From assembly GCA_037576215.1 (NCBI GenBank), contig JBANDB010000009.1, positions 1,364,001-1,428,000 of the forward strand: a stretch of DNA of 64,000 nucleotides. The letters are read 5' to 3'. Below are positions 46,556-57,286 of the stretch, piece by piece. This stretch comes from Armillaria gallica (Eukaryota > Basidiomycota > Agaricomycetes > Agaricales > Physalacriaceae). The notes under the pieces were generated by a model that was not told where the DNA came from, did no database searches, and worked only from the letters and a program-made list of their open reading frames with translations. Numbering within the stretch: the first letter of the stretch is position 1; the number at the start of each line of letters is the position of its first letter. Position numbers and translations under genes: made by a program.

Positions 46556-47680
46556 AGACGGTATTGTGGTGACGTAGTGATTATTTCAACACGTACTGTA
46601 CGTATCATTAGTGAAATGTGACTGATATCTTTCCGCGCCTAGCCTAATACTTTGATGCCTATCAGAGCTAACTCTTGATATTCGGTGCCATAGTAACGGT
46701 ATACATCTCGTATTAGTGTCCACATCGTTCCACTTTAGTCTAATCCAATACCGTAATGGATTACCCCATATTGGAGCGTCGTAAATTGAAAATTCGGATT
46801 TCTGGCTTACTGACTGAAGTAGTGACTAGCTATCTTTGGCGCATCACTAATTTCCGGGCCCGAATCAGCGCTCGCTGGGAACCGCATCAGAATTGGATAC
46901 AAGTACCCGCATATGGTAATGAGGAGAGCATAACTTGACAGGACTCAGAATCGAGATACTTATATGCAAAGGTGAGGGAAGGAAGGAAGGAGTGGAACGA
47001 TGAAGGTTTATGTTCTTATACTCCTCGAGAACAGGGCGGGAGATCTGCGCCTGTCGATCGGAACGCGTCATAGATATGTCAACGGCGTCCCGACAATGTG
47101 GGCGCGTCGTCCGTTGTCGGTATTGATCGATCGGCGGGGTGCCTGGTACTTCATGCAAAGGTTGCCGGAACGATGCCCGGTTGAGTTCAGCAGAAGATGA
47201 AAGTCGACGTTCTGTGAATAAAATCGGTCGTGGCAGGAGGATCCACTTACAATGGACCTGTAGATTCTGAATTGGTATGCAGTCAACGGTTCATTCCGCG
47301 CAACGGCTCATCCGAGACCTCTACTAGAGATTTCTTGCGCATACGTACCACGACTTAATAGCGGATGTCATTGAGTCCCCAAGTCTCGAAACATCGAATT
47401 TTCAAGCCTCCAGTTTCCCCTTGTTTATCTAGTACCAATATTGGCGCGATAGCCCTGTTATCCTAATTTTCAAAAATCTTCAAGGTGTATATCTGAATCA
47501 CACGAACTGGGGTCGCGCCGTATTAAGTTGAAGGCACTTACCCAGCGGGTTTTTCTGATTCTGCATTTATTAAGCGGCAAGATGTATGCTAACTACTGAG
47601 ATGTGGTGGAAGTAGCGGCCGGAGGTGTTCCGAATCCTCCTTGAGTATGTCGGCGTGCGATGTGTAGTTGCGGTGTATTC
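46556..47680. other. 3' part of tandem unit 1, no gene
   Basis: Downstream noncoding sequence, collinear with 49386-50513. No motif-bearing frame. Confidence 0.5.
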
Positions 47681-47681
47681 T

Positions 47682-48508
47682 CGATCGCCGGACTTTTCCC
47701 TATAAAGCAGAAAAAGAAATAGGCGAGACTAGCGACTTCGTGTGTGGAGGATGGTTGGAGTCTGGAAGTAAGCACCACCTGGCAGATGCCGGTCAATTCC
47801 TTGCTGCCGATTTTCATCCCTATGTCGATCCGCCGGGATTTGACGCGTTCTGTCAATCCCCTGCATTTCATGTTTCCCGTTCATTACCACTAAGGTCCCT
47901 GTTTCGGATGCAAATCTCTCTAGCTCCGGATGCCTTGCGTTCGCCATCAGCCATTTAGCTGCAGCGAGAATACTCTGCTTCATCGTCTCCGGGAATTTTC
48001 GAGTTGGATGGAGGGAAATTTCGGCAATGAAAGCCACGACTATTGATGACGTGGGTCAGTCGCTGAAATGTACCAGAGACCTCGAAAATATCTCACCATT
48101 CCCCGCCGTAGTCCTTTCCCTAGAAGCCCGAATGACTCAATTTATCATCTATGGATTCGTGATCCGATTGGGATTGTACCTTTCCCCTCCTTCTTACTCC
48201 TCGGGTTTATCAGTACAATTTAGCTGATTCTCTCAGCACCGCATATCTGGAGCTCCTTCACCCATTCCCAGCCATTCGCCTTCGCACAGGACCGACCGAT
48301 ACAATACCCACGCCTTGAAATCTAATTTCAATAAAACAGCAGCCCTTACTTACGGCATTTGCCTAGGTTTGATGTTCCTCAAGAGATGGACGGGAACGGA
48401 TTTTTTATCACGTCGTCGTTAAGCGCCAGATGATTGCTGTGCCAGTGTGAAATAGTCGAGCGCTTCACCTCTTCACTTCCTTTCATCCATCCACACCTTC
48501 TGAGATCC
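47682..48508. other. Upstream region of Derlin copy 2
   Basis: Homologous to 44318-45677 minus the TIR element. Contains the second version of the uncertain minus-strand frame (47729-48037). No supported gene. Confidence 0.45.
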
Positions 48509-49385
48509 ATGTCCTCCTCTATACTCTCGGACATCCGCCGGATTCAACCTGTTACTCGTTTCCTTACGGGCTCGCTTCTGGGCGTTTCAATGCTGTATAT
48601 GCTTGAAATAGTTTGGCAAAATAGTTTGATCTATCGTTTTCAGGAAGTGCTGCAGAGTTACCAAGTGAGTGATATGCAAATCGTCTTAAGCCTCGCTCAA
48701 CATTTTTAGATATGGCGCCTTTACACAAGCTTTTTCGTTGGAAGTAAGGCCCGTCTACTCAGCTCGACACCTGTTTAACATGTCCATCACCTAGGCCCAG
48801 GTCTATTCTTTTTGTTTGAGCTTCTGATGCTCTAGTGAGTCATTTAGCGCCTGTCGTCCTTTCCACGCTCACGTTGTCGTCTAGCTATACTGCAAATCAA
48901 CTCGAGTCCGGTTATGACTCTGCAGATCTTGCATGGCAACTATTCTTCGCCTGCATAGCAATAATGGTGCGTATCAATTCTATCTGCTCCACTCCCGGCT
49001 AAACATCTAGTATCTACAGGTCCCCAGTCACCTTCTAGCTACTACGATATTCCTACACCCTCTTATGCACTGCCTGGTCTACCTTTTATCGGCACGCACA
49101 CCCGCAGGCGAAAACCTTTCGTTATATGGATTCATCACCCTCCCAGCAAAGTACGCACCTCACGCCATGCTGCTCATCGAGCTACTCATCGGCGGTCGGG
49201 AAGCTCTATTTCGGGCTCTCGTCGGTGTGGCCGTCGGGTACGTCTGGTGGCGAATTGTATGGGGTAGCGAGAAGGATGCTGCATGGGCGAGGGCACCGAC
49301 TTGGGTCAAAAACTTGGGTTCGAGGGTTATGAACGCGAGCAATGGTCATATTTGGGGATCGGGTCAAACTTTGTCGGATGCTTGA
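48509..49385 (+). CDS. Derlin (Der1-like ERAD membrane protein), copy 2, normal splicing
   Basis: Exons 48509-48664, 48710-48743, 48795-48834, 48885-48966 and 49020-49385; 678 nt, 225 aa. All introns have GT..AG ends, including the last one (GTGCGTATC..TCTACAG, 53 nt), which contains an in-frame TAA and so must be removed. The protein keeps the WR motif (IWRLYTSFFVGS), AWQLFFACIAIM joined directly to VPSHLLATTIF, the GVAVGYVWW helix and a C-terminal SHP-like WGSGQTL. The start ATG matches copy 1 (MSSSILSDIRR); an upstream in-frame ATG at 48434 lies in the leader. This is the more conventional of the two genes and probably supplies the ancestral function. Confidence 0.9.
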
Positions 49386-51219
49386 AAGGTCTCGTGGTGA
49401 CGTGGTGATTATTTTAACACGTACTGTACGTATGATTAGTGAAATGTGACTGCTTTCTTTCCGCGCCCAGCCTAATACTTCGATGCCTATCAGAGCTAAC
49501 TCTTGATATTCGATGCCATAGTAACGTATACATCTCGTATTAGCGTCCACATCGTTCCACTTTAATCTAATCCAATTCCGTGATAGTTACCCCACATTGG
49601 AGCATCACAAATTGAAAATTCGCATCTCTGACTTACTAGACCAGAAACTGAGGCGGTGACCAGCTATCTTTGGCGCATCACTAATTCCCGGGCCCGAATC
49701 AGTGCTCGCTAGGAACCGCATCAGAAGTACCCGCATATGGCGATGAGGAGAGCGTAATGTCTTGACTTGGCAGGAGGTCGGTTTGTCAGACTGAGAATCG
49801 AGATACTTGGACGGGAAAGGTGGGGGAAAGAAGGCTTATACTCATCGGGAACAGGGCGGGAGATCTGCGCCTGTTGATCGGACCGCGTCATATATATGTC
49901 AACGGCGTCCCGACAATGTGGGCGCGTAGTCCGTTGTCGGTATTTGATCGATCGGCGGGGTGCCTGGTACTTCAATTAAAGGTTGGTGTAGACAGTCACG
50001 GTGCTACTGGAACGATGCCCGGTTGAGTTCAGCAGAAGATGAAAGGCATAGTAGACGTTATGTGAATGCGGCAGGAGGATCCACTTACAGTGGACCTTAG
50101 ATTCTGAACTGGTATGCAGTCAACATTAGTAACGATTCACTCCGTGCAATGGCTCATTTGTGGCCTCTAGAGACCTGTTGCGCATACGAATATCGAATTT
50201 TCGAGCCACCAGTTGCCCCGTGTTTATCTCCTACCATATAGGCGCCATAGCCCTGTTCTCCTCATTTCCAGAATCTTAGCGGTGTATATTTTATCTCTAC
50301 GATAATGAATTACACGAACTGTGTCAATACTCAAGGTCGCACCGTATTAAGTCGACGGACCTTACCCAGCGGGTGTTTTGGATTCTGCATTTATTAAACG
50401 GCACGAAGTACACTGATTACCAAGATGCGGTGGAAGTCAAGTGGAGGTACGCCGAAAGTGTTCCAGTTCCTCCTTGAGTATGTCGGCGTGCGATGTGTAG
50501 TTGCGGTGTATTCTTGCACCCATCAATGTAAGGCTAGTCAGCGTTAGTCTGCGGCCAGCCGTGGCCAGCCTCGAGCGTCTCCCTGATACCCGATGGATCC
50601 CATCGAAACTGATTTATGCGGCCATGAACTCAAAGTAAGCTGTTGCATGTTTTGACATGGTTTTTCAGTATGATCGAAGACATGTCCTGCGTTGTCGCGT
50701 ACACAGAGGCGCACCTTTAGCTGCAGGTCTATGTATATACGATTTTTAGGGTACGAATGACGAGAAAGAGTCCGGCAACTCTGAATACCCGATATGAGGT
50801 GTCTCGGTGACCAGTGTGTGCATTCAGGCAATCCAAAAGCAAATGTGGTTTTTACAGGTTTGAAGTGCCAGCAACTGCGTCGACGAAGTGGAACAAGACA
50901 TCTTCTTGAATACTGAAGAGTTCGTATGAGGAGGGTGGGATCTATAATTAGATAAAGGGGCTCATTTTCTTAAGGGGCATACGACTGCGCAAACCGTGCG
51001 ACCGGCCCCAAAAGAAATGTCCAAACTCAAACCTGTAGGAATAAAATCGAGTAAAAAAAGGTGATTGTTCAGTAATGCTCGCGCATCTTCCATTGGCTCG
51101 TGTTTTTCGTCATATAAACCGTCATTTCAATCCACCATGATGAAATTTATGACGATTCCCATCCCAAAAAGGAAGTTCTGCAGGGAAGAATCTGAGCCTG
51201 GGAATTGCCGATAGGTCCC
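49386..51219. other. End of unit 2 and single-copy intergenic DNA
   Basis: 49386-50513 mirrors 46556-47680. 50514-51219 is single-copy and contains no recognised gene. The last 200 bp is the likely promoter of the glycosyltransferase gene. Confidence 0.45.
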
Positions 51220-53026
51220 ATGAAGCATCCATCACCAAAATCAGGCTGGCTTTCTCTACTGTTGCATCACCTCCTCCACTACCAACAGCTTATGTGGACC
51301 TCTGACTCTTCCATTTTACCGACGAAAGCACCCTCAACAACGGATTCCTGGCGAAATCGCTCCCACAACCTTCTAACGAAGCGATATGCACGCGTACTCA
51401 TAGCAGGGATTGTTTCTGTTTCGATACTTTTCTTTCTCTTCCGGGTAGAGAGACCAGAGAATTCGGCCTCATACTTCCCATTACCACTGCCTTTTGAGTC
51501 GGACTTACCGCCTCTATACGAGCAGTATCACGAATACGAACGACGGTTACCGCAGCACGACGCATCATTGCCGCCGCCGGAGGGGAAACATGCCAAATAT
51601 CTGTTTTTTGGGAACCATGCCCATGGTGCGTAGTTGAACTGTCTTTTATAGTGTCGTTGCTGATTCTCAATAGCGTCAGGATGGGGTAATATCATGCAGG
51701 AGCTGCTGCTGAACGCGCTTCTCGCATATTCGACGAAAAGAGCGTACGTGATGGCGTCATCAAACTACTGCCTTCTTCTCAATCTTTACACAGCTTTGTG
51801 TTCGATAACTATACCTGGTCGCGAGAGCCTTCTGACTACGCAGACTTTAATGGAAATATCATTCCATCCCGGATACCACTGTCTGCTATAATATCAGGTA
51901 AGTACTTGTTTATCATGATTTATACCCCACCCACTTACCGGTCTATCCCCAAAGGCCCTATAATAGGCGCTCCATTTGGCCCCGAGAGTGATGTGCCACG
52001 CGCAGTATCACTAGAATTCTTTCGAGAGCAATGTCCCGAACCTCTTGTGCTAACGACGAACGCAGTCAAGGACAGACTGGGGAACACAGAAGCGTCAGAG
52101 ATCCTGCAGACATGGATAAAGGAGATAGACGCCATACCAGATCGGTGCGTCGAGTTTGAGAGGGACACACCGCATGTTTTCGACGTCTGGTATGCTTTAT
52201 GGTATATCTTTAATACCTTTTCGGTACTCACCTCGTCTAAACAGGCTATTCTCAGACACGTTTCTGCTCTCTATATTCCCATACTTAAAAGACACACCGA
52301 TCATTACGGACTTTGGGTGGTCTCCACTCATCCTATCCGCATACGACACCAATCGCGAGTTCTTTGAGGACACGACTTCAAAAACACTGCTCGGTTTTAC
52401 CATTCCATCCTTCTTGTCACGCACGCCACCTGCCGCCGAACAGACGCCCCCTTACCCACCTTTACCGGGTCTCATTGCCCTCCACATCCGCCGAGGCGAC
52501 TTTAAGGAACACTGTACCAACCTTGCCGGCTGGAATACACACTACAACGGACTTAACTCCTTCCCCGAGCTTCCGGATAAGTTCGTACCACCATACGATG
52601 CATCAGACGAGGACAAAGTATCTGTATACCTTGAACACTGTTATCCCAGCATTGAGCAGATCATCGAGAAAGTCAAACATGAGCAACAAGGGAGACATCT
52701 CAATCGGGTATACATCATGTCGAACGGGGAACGTGGTTGGCTGAAAGATCTCAAGGCTGCCTTGAGACAGGTAGGCGAATGGGACAGCATCACGACGAGC
52801 AGGGACATGACGTATACCCGGGAGCAAAAGTACGTCGCCCAATCGCTTGACATGTATATCGGGCAGCGGGCGGAAGTCTTCGTTGGTAATGGGGTACGTT
52901 TCGTTTTTTTTTTACTGTGCGTGCGTGTGGCGCTGACTTGCCCATCAGTTCTCGAGTTTAACATCCAACGTGGTGACACTTCGCATGGCAAACAACGTAG
53001 ATCCTCAAAATACACGCTTCTGGTGA
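51220..53026 (+). CDS. GDP-fucose protein O-fucosyltransferase-like type II membrane protein, 513 aa
   Basis: Exons 51220-51625, 51674-51743, 51794-51897, 51955-52189, 52245-52893 and 52949-53026; 1542 nt in frame, consensus introns. A single signal-anchor helix (about residues 59-75, ARVLIAGIVSVSILFFLF) follows a short basic cytosolic tail, as in Golgi/ER glycosyltransferases. Lumenal domain: YLFFGNHAHGASGWGNIMQ with a Gly-rich turn, RAFVFDNYTW, IIGAPFGPE, then LIALHIRRGDFKEHC near residue 350. This HxRRGDF motif is the GDP-fucose/phosphate-binding signature of O-FucT-like families. The chain ends TSNVVTLRMANNV, also typical. Substrate protein unknown. A later ATG (51292) is possible; an intron inside the first 70 nt cannot be excluded. 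Confidence 0.82.
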
Positions 53027-55898
53027 TTTGGCAGGCTGGTTGATCACCGTTAGATGGATTTCGTTTCTTGTGGGGCTTGCGGCTTCTGTATATCTCTTTT
53101 ATTAATTTATTTACGACGATGACGAATAACTATGAAGATACCCCCACAGATAAGTATTGTATATGAGGATCAAGCAGTACACATAGCTTGTAATACACGC
53201 ACGGAGTTTTGGTCTAAAGAGTCATAAATCGAGGCCTTTGACGTCATGAATATGTACAATTAGCAGCGGAGATAAAGACTGAAAAAAGGTTTGAAGAATG
53301 CGCTGCGCTCTTCTCACGCAAAGAGGCACGAGGGGATTATATACTTGGTATAATTGCAAAAGACATATATCGTCTGTATATGAACCGAGTGAGTGCCCCT
53401 GCAGGGCGAGAAATGCTGGGACGAAGTGAACGATTGACTTTGGAAGCTAGCGCTAAATTCCGCGTAGCGGGAAAGGGTGGATAATGTGATCAAGTCAATG
53501 CGGGAACTTTGATCCACTGGGAGCAATGTATGGTTGGGGAGTCGGGTTGAGGTAAAACCCAAGAGTACTTCACTGCGCAGCGATGATCAAATATTGGGGG
53601 AAAAACAGCGGCTGAGGATTGTTGCGCTGAGCGGCTCGCAGCGTTCGGGATAGGTTTTAGACTCAGTCGTGACGGATGAAATTAAAGGTTATTTGATTGC
53701 TTCCGTTGACTAAGAAGTTTCCTTCTTTAGCAGCTATATTACCGAATATACTCCTCCCGGGATGCCCCGGCAACCTACTCTTTTCTTTTCTCTTTCAAAA
53801 TGCTTGGTACATTGACTTCTACGACTGGAAATAACGGGGAAACCCAACAAGATTTTTTTGCTCCGTGATCGATAATCTGTGACTGTTCCTTCCGTTCTTC
53901 CGTTGGGTACCCACGCAAACAGACCGCGTCTAGCGGAATGCCATGGAAGCCTTACCCTGCGCTAGACCTCTTACAGTACATATGTACTGCGATCTCCAAG
54001 GGCGCTTGGGGTATTCGTGAGATAGTCTCAGCGCACGTTACAGCTTGCGCACCACGCGGCTTACTCCATATGATTACGAACCGATGGATACGAACAAGGC
54101 CAGATATCACAGCAACGATAAATGGAGACACGAACAAATTCGAAGTTTGCGGTGAGAAATCCCTGCCCCTCTGCTTTTCCCAGCGTTACTCAACGTTTGG
54201 GAATAAGTGTAGGGGAATTTGTTATACAAACTTCCCTTCTTGTGATCGTTCTGTTGTTGGGGGGGCACTAGAACGCGTAAAGTCGTGGGTGGGTGCATGT
54301 TCGGCATATCGTCCGAATGACCACCCACCAAGGCTGCTTCTCCCGTGCACTCAAGCCTCGACACTTCAATGTGGGTTGTTCATTCTGACGAATGGAATGC
54401 TCCCATGCCATCAGTGTCTTCGCAACAGCCATCCCTCCATTCACCGCCTCCTTGATAGTCGTGGGTACGAACTCAACACTCACGGTCGGAGAATCAGCGT
54501 CTCCTCCGAGAGCCTTTTGCGTACCATGATGTCGACGGTTAGTGGGGCACATACTTACCTCAATACCGGACTGTTGCTGTCAGCTATTCCACCGCAGTTT
54601 GTCCAAGGATTTCACGCTCTCATGTCAACCTCCGATACCCGTACTTCCTCGAGAACTATTTTTGTGATCATGATCGAGGTCGGACCGTGCCACCCTTTGG
54701 TTTTTTTTAGTGACCGTTGTCCGCTGCTTCCCACCGACAAGCCTTTCATGAAGCTCCATACATCATGATGACATAGATGCCTAGCATCTTGCTTTACGAA
54801 CCTGCTTTCGTGTTGTTCCCATGGACGCCTTACGTCGCGGCCCTTCAATGCCCCTGCTTCAATTATAATTGGATCCTCCGGAGTACATAGTTACACTTTT
54901 GGTGACATTTTGGTGACATGTTGACTCCGTACTCAGTTGCGATATTATGTATGCCCTGATCAACATTTCATTTTCTCCCGTCATATGGAGGTTTCACCCA
55001 CAGTGTCGCTGTGGGAGTCTCCCACAACAAATATCAGAAAATCAGAGTCTGTAACGTCTCCCACAGAACACCGCCGTACCACAGGTCCAGGCGGGTTCGG
55101 TCGGTCGCGTATCTATGGAATCAGCGATGGTGTCGTTCATCACGGAAATGAACAGGAAACTCCACGCGAAGGAACATCCGTTCCGCTGAAAGCGTGGCGT
55201 CAAATGGAAGAAATTTCCCATACCTCGAGTGAAATAATTCTCACGAGTTACCTCGTCTATCGTGTTTTCCCATCGGATCCTTACTTGGGTCATCGTGAAA
55301 TTGGGTTGTCAACGGAACTTGAAAGGTGCTTTTGCGCCGCGTGCCAATTGTTTCGCCCTCAGCGCCCCAACCGCTCTTCTTTTGCGGATACAGAACCGGT
55401 AGTACCGCGCTTCGTCCGTTTAGATGACACCAATTATGCTGGCAGGAAGGAAGACGCCCTTGAACGTGGCGGACGTCAGTCAAAGAACCATACCATGGGC
55501 AAGTTAATCGGAGGAAACTCGTGCGTATATGTGAATTATAAACAGCAGCCGTTAGGTATACTATAAGCAAGGCAGTAGGTATAAGTGGTAGGACTAGGAG
55601 CGCGATTGATGGTGGGAATACACGTGTGAGGGTAGGTTCGATTATAATACAAGGAGAATCATTATTGTGATGCGCGGCGACGGGTCGTCGAAGATAAGAA
55701 TATTTACGATCGTGGGTGCATGATGCGGCGAGGTAAGGGTGGTGTGTGAGACATCGGGAAAAATGGTAAATTGCGGGCGTCGAAAAGTATGCGAAGGATC
55801 GGAACGGCAGCCGTCGGAGGCTGAAAACAAGAAAACAAGATGGATGGTTGTACAGGTTGCAGGTGATAGTGATGCAGGTTGTGAATGCGATGTTGGAA
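53027..55898. other. 2.9 kb without a recognised gene
   Basis: Long frames exist (53938-54768 +, 54937-55566 +, 55241-55912 -) but none shows a family motif or a consistent splice chain, and those around 55.3-55.6 kb overlap on opposite strands. A minus-strand stretch at about 54330-54490 (SVEFVPTTIKEAVNGGMAVAKTL) has protein-like composition. I cannot place it. Confidence 0.4.
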
Positions 55899-56661
55899 TT
55901 ATTCAAATGCATATTGGACGGCGACCGAGCATGCTTCGCTGGCGCCCTTGGCCTGGCCGTGCCGCCGCAGACTCTGCTGAGTATCGAAAAAAGAATCGCA
56001 TGCGGCGCACGAGATGGCGCTGGTACTCATCTCGCTGCGAGACGAGGAGCGAGACCGCTTAGATGTATGCGGCAACTAATTAACAAATATAAGCATCGAT
56101 CAAAGCAATTACGAAAATACTCACTGTATGCTCATTGTTATACAGTGCGGAATCGGATTTCCGTTTGAGCGGTGAAGAAAGAGCTGAATCTGCAAAGAAA
56201 TCTTCAATACGAAGCCAGCGGACGTAAAGATATGGAAGCATACCAGCCATCGTCGTGCGATAATGGGTTGAGAAATTCGCCCTCCAGGCAAGGATTCGTT
56301 TCATCCGGATAGCACCTGGGCTCCCACTCCGTTCGTGCCCAGGCTCGCTCAGTTCGCGGCTGGATGCGTCCTCCTGATAGTCATCGGATGAGCAGTACGA
56401 TGATCCTATTGACTCTTCGTCGCCATCGTCACAGATAGACGAGCCCTCGGACTCGGAGGTAGATGCGTAGGATGAGGATGAGGAGGTATAGCTATCATCG
56501 GTGACGGCCTGTCGCGGCGGCGGCGGCCCCTCGACGAGCTGTATGATCTGGACGTTGTATTGTTGACGGCAATACAACCGGGATTTGCTGTTGACGTCGT
56601 CAAGGACGGCGAGCTCGTTGTGGGAGGAGGAGGCAAGCATTGTGCGGGCAAAATCGAACAT
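55899..56661 (-). CDS. Acidic/Ser-rich protein with a C-terminal C2H2-like zinc finger, 219 aa
   Basis: Exons 56661-56244, 56189-56125 and 56075-55899; 660 nt in frame. N-terminus MFDFARTMLASSSHNELAVL, then YNVQIIQLVEGPPPP, a low-complexity Ser/Asp/Glu region, and MKRILAWRANFSTHYRTT followed by a basic SPLKRKSD segment and SKRSRSSSRSE. The last exon ends SCAACDSFFDTQQSLRRH, then GQAKGASEACSVAVQYAFE. Two Cys, a 12-residue loop and one His fit a C2H2-type finger, with the fourth ligand possibly the Cys of EAC. This looks like a conserved agaricomycete family of unknown function, perhaps a DNA/RNA-binding regulator. The first intron (54 nt, 56243-56190) is stop-free and in phase, so an 18-residue longer isoform is possible. 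Confidence 0.72.
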
Positions 56662-57286
56662 GATGTAAAGGATATGGGGGTGGTTTAAATTGAAGGGGGA
56701 GCAGCGTGCGCCACGCGACTTGGCGGATGGGCCATTTTGTACTCGACAGATTTGGGCAGAAACAGATTTGCGGATTCGATCACGCATACAATTCCTAGCT
56801 GGATCAAAAGAAGATCGGGTCACAGATCTATCCATCTGCATTTGGAATACACGTGATTTTGAAACTCCGCTTATCGGATGATTCGGATTCCTTTTCCACC
56901 AGACTCCTAGCCTTTCCCAGCATCAAATGCCTCACATCGATTTTCTCATCCCAATTTAGACTCGCTACATTTATCGTTGCGCGGCTTCTTCTCAGACGCC
57001 GGGTGCACCACTCGTTCACCATCGTGTCGTTGCAAATTATCAGGCAAAAGGAAAACGATTGTTTCGAAAGCAATGTACCCCATATACGATAATATCGACG
57101 ACCCCGGATCCATTTCACCTCGCGACGGTCTCCATGGCTATCTCAGCCCCTCCGTGAGAAATCGTTCATGGTCGCATCGGCGCTAGCCATGCCTCGGCTG
57201 CTTCAAATTGGTCAATCAGCTCCCTTAGGACTGCGCCTTCCGAATGCAATTGCCGCATCGCTGTCAACGCCTGTCCCATGGAATAA
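56662..57286. other. Promoter-side intergenic region
   Basis: Upstream of the zinc-finger gene and 3' flank of the Mkt1-like gene. No gene recognised. Confidence 0.5.

Larger units (their letters stand above)
44318..47680 (+). repeat. Tandem duplication, unit 1
   Basis: Begins at GATCGCCGGAC and ends at ..TTGCGGTGTATTCTC, where unit 2 starts with the same GATCGCCGGAC. It holds Derlin copy 1 plus about 1.3 kb upstream and 1.1 kb downstream. It is about 530 bp longer than unit 2 because of the TIR element near 45033-45559. Confidence 0.9.
47681..50513 (+). repeat. Tandem duplication, unit 2
   Basis: Starts TCGATCGCCGGAC and ends ..TTGCGGTGTATTCTTG before unrelated CACCCATCAATG. High identity to unit 1 with scattered substitutions and small indels, so the duplication is not very recent. 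Confidence 0.9.

Noticed and set aside
53938..54768. 276-codon plus-strand frame
   Set aside because: No recognisable domain. Part of the minus strand looks equally protein-like, so neither is supported.
54937..55566. 209-codon plus-strand frame
   Set aside because: No family motif, overlaps a similar-length minus-strand frame, composition not convincing.
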